Notes: generated from the letters alone by a model not told the origin. A DNA stretch of 35,907 nucleotides from Ethanoligenens sp047722935 (GCA_047722935.1 JBDNZS010000030.1:1-35907); one strand, 5' to 3'; positions 24,766 through 33,506 are shown, counted from the first letter of the stretch. Program-made: numbers and translations.

Positions 24766-25955
24766 TTTGCCGCCTCCAGTATCTGAGTCGTTACGCTTTC
24801 GGTTACGATATCGATACGACTGATGCCCTTCTTACGGGCATAATCGACCGACTCCTCCGGCGTATCAAATACACTGCGCTCACAAACCAGCCCGGATGCA
24901 ATCAGTGCTTCCACATGAGCAAATGCAGCCTTGCCGTGGCCTTTTTCATAAAAGACCAACACGTCTGCACGGTCGGACTTATTATCTGCCATACCGGCAC
25001 GTGCAATGGCATCTACGTTGAGCGCAAAACCTGTGGCCGGCATCGGAGAACCGAATTTACCGTAAAGGTCGTCATATCGTCCGCCAAAAAGCACAGGCTC
25101 GCCTGAGCCGTGCATATATCCTTTAAACACCACGCCAGTGTAATAATCAATGCTTTGTACCAGTCCGAGATCAATCATGATATGTTCTTTCCAGCCCAAA
25201 TCGCAAAGGGTATCATAAATCGCTTTGAGGTACCGGATGGTTGCGATGGACTGCTCGTTCGGCGCGATTTCCAGCGCGCGCTCCAGCACCTCGTCACCAC
25301 CAAACAAGTGTGGAAGTTCCGTCAGCGCCCGGCAGGCTGCGCTTTCGCATCCGTATGGAGCAAGTAAACTGCTGATGGACGCGTAACTTTTAGAATCAAT
25401 GTAGCCTCGGATGCGTTCCTTGACTTCCACTGACACCGGCAGATCATCGATCAGTGTTTTAAAAAAGCCCACATGCCCAATCTCAAATCGAAAATTTGGT
25501 GCAACACTGCTCAACGCTGTGATTGCCATAGAAATAGCATCAATATCTGCCCGTTCTCCCCCCACGCCGATCAGCTCCACACCGCACTGCGCGATTTCGT
25601 CCCTTCTGCCGGACATAGATGGGCTGATACGGAATACATTCTGATTATAAAACAAACGCAGCGGCGGTGCGAACCCTTTGAGTTTGGTGGAGGCCACCCG
25701 CGCAATAGGGGTTGTATTGTCCGGACGCAGCGCAAGAATCCGTCCGCGCGCATCAATCAGTTTGTACATGGTCTCTTCTTCCATTGTGGAATCTCGAAAC
25801 ACATCGTAGAACTCCAATGACGGCGTAACCACCTCGCTAAACCCGTGGCTCCTAAACAGGGCCACCAGTTTGGTTTCCACGTTTCGGCGTGCTTCACATT
25901 CTTTGAATAACAGGTCGTAAGCACCGTCTGGCGTCACGTTTCTGTATTTGGCCAT
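24762..25955 (-). CDS. hisZ: ATP phosphoribosyltransferase regulatory subunit
   Basis: 397-residue paralogue of histidyl-tRNA synthetase that lacks aminoacylation and confers histidine feedback on HisG. Class II-like blocks are GAYDLLFKECEARRNVETKL, TPSLEFYDVF, LRPDNTTPIARVAS and QCGVELIGVGG. A remnant of the anticodon-binding-like domain is at the C-terminus. The start is ATG 25955 with a perfect AGGAGGAT; the open frame extends about 49 codons further into the leader without similarity. First gene of the his operon, and a better fit as HisZ than as HisS because of the adjacent short HisG. Confidence 0.94.
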   Translation of the reverse strand: MAKYRNVTPDGAYDLLFKECEARRNVETKLVALFRSHGFSEVVTPSLEFYDVFRDSTMEEETMYKLIDARGRILALRPDNTTPIARVASTKLKGFAPPLRLFYNQNVFRISPSMSGRRDEIAQCGVELIGVGGERADIDAISMAITALSSVAPNFRFEIGHVGFFKTLIDDLPVSVEVKERIRGYIDSKSYASISSLLAPYGCESAACRALTELPHLFGGDEVLERALEIAPNEQSIATIRYLKAIYDTLCDLGWKEHIMIDLGLVQSIDYYTGVVFKGYMHGSGEPVLFGGRYDDLYGKFGSPMPATGFALNVDAIARAGMADNKSDRADVLVFYEKGHGKAAFAHVEALIASGLVCERSVFDTPEESVDYARKKGISRIDIVTESVTTQILEAAK

Positions 25956-26028
25956 TCCCCGTATCCTCCTGGTTTCCACGGCTTTGCTCCTCTCGCCACA
26001 ATGTGGAAAAGAGCGGAACACATCGTAC

Positions 26029-26121
26029 ATTATAACACGGTTGCAGACAATCGCAACAGTACACGCCGCTTTAAAATTTTCACTACAGTAGCAGTTTAGC
26101 ATAGTAAAATAAAGAAGTCAA
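26029..26121 (-). promoter_or_regulatory. Two tandem predicted promoters of the his operon with an inverted repeat
   Basis: Distal: minus-strand TTGACT (26116-26121), 17 bp, TAAACT (26093-26098). Proximal: TTGCGA (26051-26056), 16 bp, perfect TATAAT (26029-26034). The inverted repeat GTTGC/GCAAC (26040-26057) overlaps the proximal -35 box and spacer, a position suited to a repressor. I see no T-box leader in the roughly 65 bases before hisZ. Confidence 0.6.
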
Positions 26122-26152
26122 GAAAAAGCAGCGGTTTCTTCCGCCGCTTTTT
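26122..26152 (-). terminator. Terminator after the lipoprotein gene
   Basis: On the minus strand AAAAAGCGGCGG and CCGCTGCTTTTT pair (one mismatch) around a short AAGAAA loop, ending in a T run. It separates the exporter cluster from the his promoter directly downstream. Confidence 0.85.
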
Positions 26153-26160
26153 GAGAGTAT

Positions 26161-26679
26161 TTACGATTGCGAAGATGAATTTTGGTCAGCGTCAGAGGAA
26201 CCGCTTTGATCGTTCCCGCCTTCAAAGCTAAACAACTTCTGGATAACCGCATCGGACTGCGCCTGTGTGATGGTGCCATCCGATACAAGAGAGGAAAGCA
26301 GTTGCGATTCGCGTCCGACTCTTCCGCCACTGGGCGTGCCGGAGCCATCCGGTCTGCTGCCGTTCCATTGCGGATGGCTGCCGCTGCCGGATGGACGGCT
26401 CTTACTGCTTGCGTTCTGTCGGCGCTGCCCCAGATTCTGAGTCAAAGCGGTTTGAATCTTATCGGCCTGCGCTTGCGTAATCGTCCCAGCTGCAACCAAA
26501 TCAGACAAGCCCTCCTTAACACGTTGTTCCATTTTTTTTCGCTGATTTTGTCCAACGCTTGAACTGGTTTCTGAAACCGCGGAAGCCGACGCTTTTTTGC
26601 TGCATCCCGAAAAGGACACCAGAAGCGCGGCAACTGAAACGGTAACGGCAAGGATTGAGACAAGGCGTAAAGATTTCAT
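26161..26679 (-). CDS. Small lipoprotein with two GTITQAQ helical repeats
   Basis: 172 residues. A lipoprotein signal ends in FSGC (Cys26). A short Ser/Ala linker follows, then two similar helical units, residues 58-79 (LSDLVAAGTITQAQADKI) and 128-149 (LSSLVSDGTITQAQSDAV). Between them and after them lie low-complexity Gly/Ser/Arg/Asp stretches. The repeat resembles short helical repeats in other clostridial surface proteins of unknown function. The ATG at 26679 follows AAGGAG; a second ATG six codons earlier would translate the ribosome site. It lies 71 bp after the exporter permease on the same strand, so it may be part of that export operon. Function not known. Confidence 0.75.
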   Translation of the reverse strand: MKSLRLVSILAVTVSVAALLVSFSGCSKKASASAVSETSSSVGQNQRKKMEQRVKEGLSDLVAAGTITQAQADKIQTALTQNLGQRRQNASSKSRPSGSGSHPQWNGSRPDGSGTPSGGRVGRESQLLSSLVSDGTITQAQSDAVIQKLFSFEGGNDQSGSSDADQNSSSQS

Positions 26680-26750
26680 AAGAAGCTCCTTTTTCATGAA
26701 AACCGAATACGAATTTTTGCATACTGCAGAAAAACAGGGAGATAACCGGG

Positions 26751-27938
26751 TTATTCGTAACGCAAAGCATCAATCGGGCGTAACTTGGAAGCTTTTGCCG
26801 CCGGATAAAGTCCGAATGCAACGCCCACCGCCACCGAAAAGAGAAAGGCGATTAGCATAACCGTGCCGGACATCACCATGACCTGCCCCGTAAAATGCGG
26901 CATAACCAGACAAGCTACAACCCCGACCACCACACCTACAATACCGCTCAAACAACTGAGAACCACCGCCTCAATGAGAAACTGAAGCATAATATCCCGC
27001 CGTTTAGCGCCAATCGCTTTGCGAATGCCGATCTCCCGTGTCCGCTCAATGACGGAAACCAGCATAATATTCATGATGCCGATTCCCCCGACAATCAGTG
27101 AGATCGCTGCAACCGCCGTCAGCATGTTGGTTAATGTAGACGTCGTCTGCGTGGACGTTTGCAACAGGTCACTCTGGCTGAGTACGCGGTACTGTGTGGT
27201 GTCACCAGAAAATTTGTCATACAGCAGGTTGTTCAAGTCGGTGGTCGCCGCGTCAATTTTATCAGACGAAGCGGCCTGCACATAATAGGTTTTCACATTG
27301 CTGGTGCCAAGCAACCGCTCGGCGGTGGTCAGCGGCATAATGACACGGTTGTCGTTGGACCCTACTGTGGATGTCCCTTTGCTTTCCAAAACACCGACAA
27401 TCAGGAAATTTGCACCGTTTACCTGCATGGTTTGCCCCACCAGCGACTGATACTGTTTGGTGCTGAGATTGGGGTAAATATTTTGGATGACTTCCGGGCC
27501 GATGTCCAGCACCTGATAATTGTTATCGATATCATCCTGTGTGATAAACCGGCCATATGCAACCGATACATCCCGCACTTCGGTGTAATTGGAAACGGAA
27601 CCTTCCACGCTTGCGGTTTCGTTTTCGTCTCCCGCTTTGACGGTCGCCGTGCCCGTTAAATCAGGCGCGACGTTTGCTATATTTTTACTTTTCGTCAAAG
27701 TAGAAATGTCACCGCTTGAAAGCGTTGCTGTTTTGCTGCCGGTTAGTGAGAGTGTCAGCAAATTGGTACCCATCCCCTCGATGGAGTTGGAAATCGTCTG
27801 CTTGGAACCATTGCCGACCGCCAGCATAATGATAACCGAAGAGATTCCGATGACAATCCCGAGCATGGTCAGGAAGGAACGCATTTTATTGGACGCAATC
27901 GCTTTAAAAGCCATGTGCAGCGCCTGTGTGAATCTCAT
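26751..27938 (-). CDS. MacB-like ABC transporter permease
   Basis: 395 residues of the MacB/FtsX family. One N-terminal membrane helix (about 18-40, LTMLGIVIGISSVIIMLAVG) is followed by a large extracytoplasmic domain (about 45-260) and three C-terminal helices in the FtsX domain. The motif MLVSVIERTREIGIRKAIGA is typical of type VII ABC systems that work by mechanotransmission rather than by transporting through the membrane. It overlaps the ATPase gene by ATGA. With the upstream adaptor gene it forms an exporter for an unknown substrate, perhaps a peptide, antibiotic or envelope compound. Confidence 0.92.
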   Translation of the reverse strand: MRFTQALHMAFKAIASNKMRSFLTMLGIVIGISSVIIMLAVGNGSKQTISNSIEGMGTNLLTLSLTGSKTATLSSGDISTLTKSKNIANVAPDLTGTATVKAGDENETASVEGSVSNYTEVRDVSVAYGRFITQDDIDNNYQVLDIGPEVIQNIYPNLSTKQYQSLVGQTMQVNGANFLIVGVLESKGTSTVGSNDNRVIMPLTTAERLLGTSNVKTYYVQAASSDKIDAATTDLNNLLYDKFSGDTTQYRVLSQSDLLQTSTQTTSTLTNMLTAVAAISLIVGGIGIMNIMLVSVIERTREIGIRKAIGAKRRDIMLQFLIEAVVLSCLSGIVGVVVGVVACLVMPHFTGQVMVMSGTVMLIAFLFSVAVGVAFGLYPAAKASKLRPIDALRYE

Positions 27939-28627
27939 GCGCGACTCACCTCCTCATCCGAAATCAACCGGCCGTCCGAAATGCGGACGATGCGGCGCGC
28001 TTGTTTGGCAATGTTCAGATCATGGGTGATGAGAACGATGGTATGCCCGGCATCTCCAAGTCTCTGCAAAATCTGCATGACCTCCTTGCCGGTGGTGCTG
28101 TCCAAATTGCCGGTAGGTTCGTCGGCAAGAATGACAGGCGGGTTGGTGATGAGCGCCCGCGCGATAGCTACACGCTGCTGTTGGCCACCTGAAAGCTCCA
28201 TTGGCGTGTGCAGCATCCGGTTGGCCAGTCCAACCTTTTCAAGAGCCTCTGTCGCCCGCTCGCGCCGTTCTTTGTTTGAAATTCCCTGATACACCAGCGG
28301 CAGTTCCACGTTTTCCACTGCATTCAGTTTGTTGAGCAGGTTAAAACGCTGAAAAATAAATCCGATCATCCGGTTGCGGAATTCTGAAAGCTCATCCTCC
28401 CGATACAGGCTGATTTCCTGCCCTTTTAATTTGTAACTGCCGGAAGTGGCAATATCCAGACATCCGATGATATTCATCAGCGTAGATTTACCGGAACCGG
28501 AGGGACCGACGATGGCGACAAACTCATGTTCCGATACCGATAAGGACACATCGTTCAGGGCATGCACTTCGTTGTCGCCAATTACATAAGATTTTACAAG
28601 ATGCTCTATCTCTATGGTAGCCGCCAC
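27935..28627 (-). CDS. MacB/LolD-like ABC transporter ATPase
   Basis: 230-residue nucleotide-binding protein. Walker A GPSGSGKST, Q-loop in FIFQRFNLLNKL, signature LSGGQQQRVAIARAL, Walker B VILADEPTGNLD and a final H-loop ITHD. The start is a GTG at 28627 with GGAGG seven bases upstream. It pairs with the overlapping permease gene. Confidence 0.95.
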   Translation of the reverse strand: MAATIEIEHLVKSYVIGDNEVHALNDVSLSVSEHEFVAIVGPSGSGKSTLMNIIGCLDIATSGSYKLKGQEISLYREDELSEFRNRMIGFIFQRFNLLNKLNAVENVELPLVYQGISNKERRERATEALEKVGLANRMLHTPMELSGGQQQRVAIARALITNPPVILADEPTGNLDSTTGKEVMQILQRLGDAGHTIVLITHDLNIAKQARRIVRISDGRLISDEEVSRA

Positions 28628-28676
28628 TGCAATTCCTCCCCACCTGCGTTACCGTTGCGCTGTCTTATAAAAGCAG

Positions 28677-30578
28677 TCATCCTCCGTTTGCCCCCCCGCC
28701 GGTTGTTGTCTTGGATGCACTGCCGGAGGTTGTGCCAGCCGTTGTATTTCCTCCGCCGACAGTATTACCCGTGCCACCGGTGCTGCGGCGGCCGTATCCA
28801 CCGCCGCCATATCCACCGCCGCCGTATCCACCACCGCCAAGCAACGTGCTTAGGTTGGAGCTGGTTTGGCTGCCTGTCAGACTCTTGACGGCCGCAAGAT
28901 TAATTGTGATTGGTTCTGCCACGCCATCTCCATCGCTTAATCCGCTCTTGATTTCCACTGTGCTGGTGTTCGCAAGACCAATGGTTACTTCTTTGCCATA
29001 TTTCTGCACCAGCTCACGCGTATCGACATTATCAAGGGGTTTAGCTTTGCCGTTGGAATCGGTTACGCTTGAAGATGGGATAACATATCCTGTGGTCCCC
29101 CGTTTTTCCAAAACTGCGGCCGCAGGAACCGTCACCACATTCTGGACACTTTGGGTCACAATATTCACATTGGTGGACATGCCAACTAAAACATTGTCAG
29201 GGTTATTGATGCCAACCATGACATTGAATGTTGCCACGCCATTAGAATTGGTGCCGATGGTGTCAACCTCTGTCACCGTGCCAGTGTATGCTTTGCCGGG
29301 AATTGCGCTGAGTGTCACATTGGCGGTTTGCCCCGTCTTGACACTGCCAATATCATCTTCATTGACAGACACCTGCGTTTCCATCTGTGTCGGATCAATC
29401 ACCCCTGCAATAGTCCCGCCGCTCGCCACACTATCCCCTACTTTTACCCCCACCGAAGTGACAGTGCCGTTAACTGGACTGGTGATATTGTTGGCATCCA
29501 CGGCAGCTTGTGCGGAAGCAACGTCGTTTTGCGCGGACGTGACCGCTTGCTGGTCGGCAGCGATGGTGTTGTTCAGTGAGGTGCCGTCCTGCTTAAACAG
29601 GTTCTGTGCTTTGCCGACCATCTGGTTTTCACTCACGTATACATTGGTAATAGAACTGCCACTGGAGCTTCCAGCCGTTCCGCCGCTGTTTCCGGAACCA
29701 CTATTACCGGAACCACCGGAAGCATTGGACGAACCGGAAGATGTGATCTTGTAATAGTTGACGAGCGCCAACGTGCCGCTGCCTACCGGTTTCCCATCCG
29801 TCGTCGTCACCGTGGCCGTTGAGCCGACTGCCGGGGTATCCGTACCGATGGTAACCGTGATACTTGAAGCTCCCCCTTGCCCGCCGCTGACTGCTGTAAC
29901 TGTTCCGGCCACCGTGCTGCCGTCACTCAGCCCCACATTAACGGCGGCTCCGTTTGCAACAGATGTCTGCGCTCCAGAAATCGTCAGAGTCATCGAGCGG
30001 CTGGTGGAAAGATAACAGAGATAGCCAAGCGCACTGACTGTTGAGGCAGTATCTCCCGCGGATACCTGCACCGATTTGATCCGCCCGACAAGAGGCGCCG
30101 TAACATACAGGTTGTTCAAGGAGGCTTGTGCGTTTGCAAGCGTGTTCTGCGCCTGTGTGAGTGCAGCCTGCTTGGTTTCAAGCGTTTGCTGTGCTGTTGA
30201 GCTGTTGATATGTGCGAGTACCTGGCCTTGCTTCACAGTGTCACCACTTTTGACGGAAACGTTGTCTACCGTGCCGGCATCCGGAGCTGTCAGCGTCTCC
30301 TGTGCGGCATTGGACACCGTACCGGTCCCGGAAACGGTTTTTTCCACATTTCCCGTTCGAGCCTGCGCCAAGCGAAATGTGGTGGTGGATACTGGTGCAT
30401 TGGCCGATGCCGACACATGGTAGATGACAACACTGCCTCCCACAATGGCAACTACAACTATTACAGCTGTCACTCTAAACCATGTTTTTCGATACCACTT
30501 GACTCCACTTTGCCGTGTGCCCGGATCCAAGGATGTGCTGTTTTTCGGCGCGTCTTTTGTCCGCCACGGTTTTTTCAT
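28677..30578 (-). CDS. HlyD/MacA-like membrane fusion (adaptor) protein with Gly-rich tail
   Basis: 633 residues, longer than the usual 350-450 of MacA-like proteins. A cytoplasmic basic N-terminus and one membrane helix (about 31-52) come first. Lipoyl-like halves follow, APLVGRIKSVQVSAGDTAS and TSPVNGTVTSVGVKVGDSV, with a helical hairpin rich in Ala/Gln. Beta-barrel and membrane-proximal regions come next, then a tail of about 60 residues built of GGGGY units and Gly/Thr/Ser. Ser/Gly-rich insertions near residues 285-310 add length. Start ATG 30578 after GGGGGA. It should bridge the ATPase/permease pair to the cell wall space. The tail is low-complexity and of unknown purpose. Confidence 0.88.
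   Translation of the reverse strand: MKKPWRTKDAPKNSTSLDPGTRQSGVKWYRKTWFRVTAVIVVVAIVGGSVVIYHVSASANAPVSTTTFRLAQARTGNVEKTVSGTGTVSNAAQETLTAPDAGTVDNVSVKSGDTVKQGQVLAHINSSTAQQTLETKQAALTQAQNTLANAQASLNNLYVTAPLVGRIKSVQVSAGDTASTVSALGYLCYLSTSRSMTLTISGAQTSVANGAAVNVGLSDGSTVAGTVTAVSGGQGGASSITVTIGTDTPAVGSTATVTTTDGKPVGSGTLALVNYYKITSSGSSNASGGSGNSGSGNSGGTAGSSSGSSITNVYVSENQMVGKAQNLFKQDGTSLNNTIAADQQAVTSAQNDVASAQAAVDANNITSPVNGTVTSVGVKVGDSVASGGTIAGVIDPTQMETQVSVNEDDIGSVKTGQTANVTLSAIPGKAYTGTVTEVDTIGTNSNGVATFNVMVGINNPDNVLVGMSTNVNIVTQSVQNVVTVPAAAVLEKRGTTGYVIPSSSVTDSNGKAKPLDNVDTRELVQKYGKEVTIGLANTSTVEIKSGLSDGDGVAEPITINLAAVKSLTGSQTSSNLSTLLGGGGYGGGGYGGGGYGRRSTGGTGNTVGGGNTTAGTTSGSASKTTTGGGANGG
28792..28838. repeat. Three 15-bp tandem repeats in the adaptor gene
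   Basis: Three near-identical 15-bp units (CCGTATCCACCGCCG and variants) encode consecutive GGGGY pentapeptides on the minus strand. Unit length is a multiple of three, so copy-number changes would alter tail length without frameshift. Confidence 0.85.
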
Positions 30579-30908
30579 ATGGTATTCCCCCGTTTTATCA
30601 CGCGGTAGACCCGCGCGTGATTAATTAAATCCAGTATCAGTATGCGGAAAATTTGTGACGGATTTATGAAAACCGCGTGAATGGTCTTGAAACATTCTAA
30701 ATGAGAAAAGTAAAGAAGGCGATGGGAGTACCCGAAATCCGTCGGCAGATATACACACCTTTCTCTGATTTCTATGTAGGTTTGCTTTTTACGAGAAAAT
30801 AGCATAAAATAAGGGGTACTTGTGTGTTGCCGTGACCCGTGCAATACGCTTATCAGTGGATGTTGTAAAACAGTTCTTCATTATCGCTTAAACAGGGGTA
30901 AATAAAAC
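30579..30908. other. 330-bp divergent intergenic region between the adaptor and pcrA
   Basis: No gene seen. Near the adaptor start there is an inverted repeat ATCACGCG/CGCGTGAT (30597-30604 and 30614-30621) within the probable leader of the export operon. The sequence CACGCGGTTTT recurs on the minus strand near 30675. An AGGGG site at 30893-30897 serves pcrA. I could not place a convincing -35/-10 pair for either gene. Confidence 0.6.
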
Positions 30909-33257
30909 ATGAATATACGCAGCGAATTTCTTACATTGCGAAAAAAAATTATTGAAGCAGAGTTCTCCCGTATGAATGACCGGCAAAGGCAGGCTGTTCT
31001 TGCAACACAAGGACCACTTTTGGTCCTTGCGGGAGCCGGCAGCGGAAAAACCACCGTACTGGTCAACCGTGTCGCCTGCATCTTAAAATATGGCTCTGCT
31101 TATGAAAGCGATGCGATTCCGGCAAACCTGACGGAATCCGATCTCACCTATTTGAAAGACTGCCTGGAAAAAAACGCGTTTCAAGATGAACGGCTCAGGG
31201 AGTTATTGGCTGTGGACGCACCACCCGCATGGGCGCTGCTTGCCATCACTTTCACCAACAAAGCTGCAAATGAAATGAAAAGCCGACTGGAAAACATGCT
31301 CGGTGAACAGGCGATGGAACTTTGGGCATGTACATTCCATTCTGCATGTTCGCGCATCCTGCGTCGGGAGATTGACAAGCTGGAACTGGGTTATTCGCGC
31401 TCTTTCACGATCTACGATACAGATGACAGCATCCGGGTATTACGGGAGTGTTGCCGTGATGTTGCCGGTGATGACCGCAGTTTTGCTAATAAAACAGCTC
31501 TGCCTGCCATTAGTCGTGCTAAAGAAAAAAATATGAGTCCTGCCGCATTTGAACTGGATGCAGGTGATGATTTTCGTCTAAAAAAAATTGCCACCGTGTA
31601 CTACAAATATCAACAGGCGCTGCGGCAAGCCAATGCGCTGGATTTTGACGATATGCTGCGCCTGACCGTCATGCTGTTTGAAAAAAATCCAGATGTGCTG
31701 GACCATTATGCGCGACGGTTTCGGTATATCTTGGTGGACGAATACCAAGATACCAATCCTGTACAATATAAACTCATCAGTTTGTTGGCCGGCAGAAGTC
31801 AAAATCTCTGCGTGGTCGGTGATGACGATCAGAGCATCTACAAATTCCGGGGCGCTACAATTGAAAATATTTTGAGTTTTGAAAAACAATTCAAAAACGC
31901 ACGGGTTGTCAAGCTGGAACAGAATTACCGCTCCACCTCGGCAATCCTTGATGCGGCCAACGCCGTCATCGCAAACAACGCCGGCCGGAAAAGCAAAAAA
32001 CTTTGGACGGAAAATCCGGCGGGAGACCGGGTCAGAGCCTGCCGCTTTGAAGATGAGAGCAGTGAGGCGCTGTTTATTGCCAATTCCATTTTAGATAATG
32101 TTAAGGCCGGCATGAAATTTTCCGATCAGGCGGTTATATACCGAATGAATGCACAGTCCGGCCCGATTGAGAAGGCCTTTGTGCGTATGGGTATCCCCTA
32201 CCGGATTATTGGTGGGCACCGGTTCTACGAGCGGTTGGAAATCAAAGATATGATGGCCTATCTGTGCGTCATCAACAACCCGGGTGATAATCTGCATTTT
32301 TCGCGGATCGTCAATGCACCGAAACGCAGCATTGGCAGCGCAACCATGGCAGCCGTACAACAAATTGCTGAACAGACCGGACAAACGTTATATGAAGTGT
32401 TCGATCATTGTCAGGAATATGAGTATTTCTCCAAAAAAACAGCGCGCATCGAGTCGTTTATGAATTTCTTGGAACGGATGCGGGAGCAATGCATGTTGGT
32501 TCCGCCACACGAACTGATTCGCATGGTGATGGAGGAGAGTGGGTATCTTTCTGCCCTTGGAGATGACGACGAAGCAAAAAGCCGCAAAGAAAATTTGAGC
32601 ACGCTTATTTCCAACGCCGCCGACTATGAACAGAACGCCGATGAACCTTCTTTGGAAGGCTTTTTGGAAGAAGCAGCGCTGATGACTGATATCGACAACT
32701 ATGACGGACAGGCGGATACTGTCGTGATGATGACCATCCATGCCGCAAAAGGGTTGGAATTTCCCGCCGTGTTTATAGCTGGCATGGAAGAGGGCGTGTT
32801 TCCCGGACAGAGTGTCATGATTTATCCCGAGCAATTGGAAGAAGAACGTCGGTTGGCGTATGTGGGCATTACACGCGCCAAAAGTCGTCTGACATTGACC
32901 TGCGCAGGCTCACGCATGTTATTTGGAACGACTGTGCGCAATCGCCCGTCTCGTTTTCTGGATGAGATACCAAACAGCTTGAAAGACGCGCAGGATATGC
33001 GGCCGCATTTCGAGCGTCCGCAGATACGCCGTGCGGCACCTGTCGCGCCGGTCAAGTTAGATCGCCCCGGTGTATCCAGACCCGTACAAACCAAAATCGT
33101 GTTCGCACCAGGAGATGCCGTTGGGCATGGGACGTTCGGCCATGGCTTGGTATTATCAGCAAAATCTATGGGCGGAGACACGCTGCTGGAAATCGCATTT
33201 GATACTTGCGGCACCAAAAAACTGATGGCCAATTTTGCCCGGCTGAAAAAACTTTGA
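30909..33257 (+). CDS. pcrA: ATP-dependent DNA helicase PcrA/UvrD family
   Basis: 782-residue superfamily I 3'-5' helicase for repair and replication. Motif Q/I: NDRQRQAVLATQGP with Walker A AGAGSGKTT (residues 41-49); Ia AITFTNKAANEMK; II VDEYQDTNPVQ; III VVGDDDQSIYKFRGA; V MTIHAAKGLEFPAVF; VI YVGITRAKSRLTL. The C-terminal FAPGDAVGHGTFGHGLVLS is the Tudor-like tail found in Gram-positive PcrA. An extra 45 or so residues (about 62-106) sit between motifs I and Ia. ATG 30909 follows AGGGG. Single gene. Confidence 0.94.
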   Translation: MNIRSEFLTLRKKIIEAEFSRMNDRQRQAVLATQGPLLVLAGAGSGKTTVLVNRVACILKYGSAYESDAIPANLTESDLTYLKDCLEKNAFQDERLRELLAVDAPPAWALLAITFTNKAANEMKSRLENMLGEQAMELWACTFHSACSRILRREIDKLELGYSRSFTIYDTDDSIRVLRECCRDVAGDDRSFANKTALPAISRAKEKNMSPAAFELDAGDDFRLKKIATVYYKYQQALRQANALDFDDMLRLTVMLFEKNPDVLDHYARRFRYILVDEYQDTNPVQYKLISLLAGRSQNLCVVGDDDQSIYKFRGATIENILSFEKQFKNARVVKLEQNYRSTSAILDAANAVIANNAGRKSKKLWTENPAGDRVRACRFEDESSEALFIANSILDNVKAGMKFSDQAVIYRMNAQSGPIEKAFVRMGIPYRIIGGHRFYERLEIKDMMAYLCVINNPGDNLHFSRIVNAPKRSIGSATMAAVQQIAEQTGQTLYEVFDHCQEYEYFSKKTARIESFMNFLERMREQCMLVPPHELIRMVMEESGYLSALGDDDEAKSRKENLSTLISNAADYEQNADEPSLEGFLEEAALMTDIDNYDGQADTVVMMTIHAAKGLEFPAVFIAGMEEGVFPGQSVMIYPEQLEEERRLAYVGITRAKSRLTLTCAGSRMLFGTTVRNRPSRFLDEIPNSLKDAQDMRPHFERPQIRRAAPVAPVKLDRPGVSRPVQTKIVFAPGDAVGHGTFGHGLVLSAKSMGGDTLLEIAFDTCGTKKLMANFARLKKL

Positions 33258-33331
33258 TACAATCACATCTCCCGTCCATCCTCATAGAATGGTAGTGTAG
33301 TGAAATTACATTACGCTTTAGGAGGATTTTT

Positions 33332-33436
33332 ATGGCGGACAGCAAAGCTTCCCCCGCAAATTCCAGCGGGCACAAGACCTTTAAAGAAGCTGTGTGCATA
33401 GATACCCCGCGTGTGTACGATTCCTGCAGCGAATAA
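33332..33436 (+). CDS. 34-residue small ORF, possibly the N-terminal fragment of a clostridial conserved protein
   Basis: An ATG with an AGGAGG site five to six bases upstream opens a 34-codon frame. The peptide starts MADSKASPANSSG and continues HKTFKEAVCIDTPRVYDSCSE before a TAA. From memory, the block with EAVCI..RVYDSC resembles the beginning of a larger clostridial family (often about 280 residues, unnamed) in which RVYDSC is followed by DKDCLEDLRVY. If so, this copy stops at the motif. The same frame continues after the TAA for about 42 codons with four cysteines but no family match. It is either a real micro-protein or the remains of a gene. The perfect ribosome site argues that it is, or recently was, translated. 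Confidence 0.5.
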   Translation: MADSKASPANSSGHKTFKEAVCIDTPRVYDSCSE

Positions 33437-33506
33437 CAATGTGCATGTTATAAGATATATGCCCGTCTTTGCCCAAAGGAAGCCTGCGAGCAACGGCGTG
33501 CCTTTC

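Noticed and set aside
25956..26028. Histidine T-box or attenuator leader of the his operon
   Set aside because: The leader after the proximal promoter is only about 65 bases, with no T-box motif, no run of His codons and no terminator.
28711..29754. Plus-strand open frame of 347 codons rich in Pro, Val and Leu
   Set aside because: Antisense shadow of the Gly/Thr/Val-rich adaptor gene; the opposite strand has the ribosome site, the domains and the operon context.
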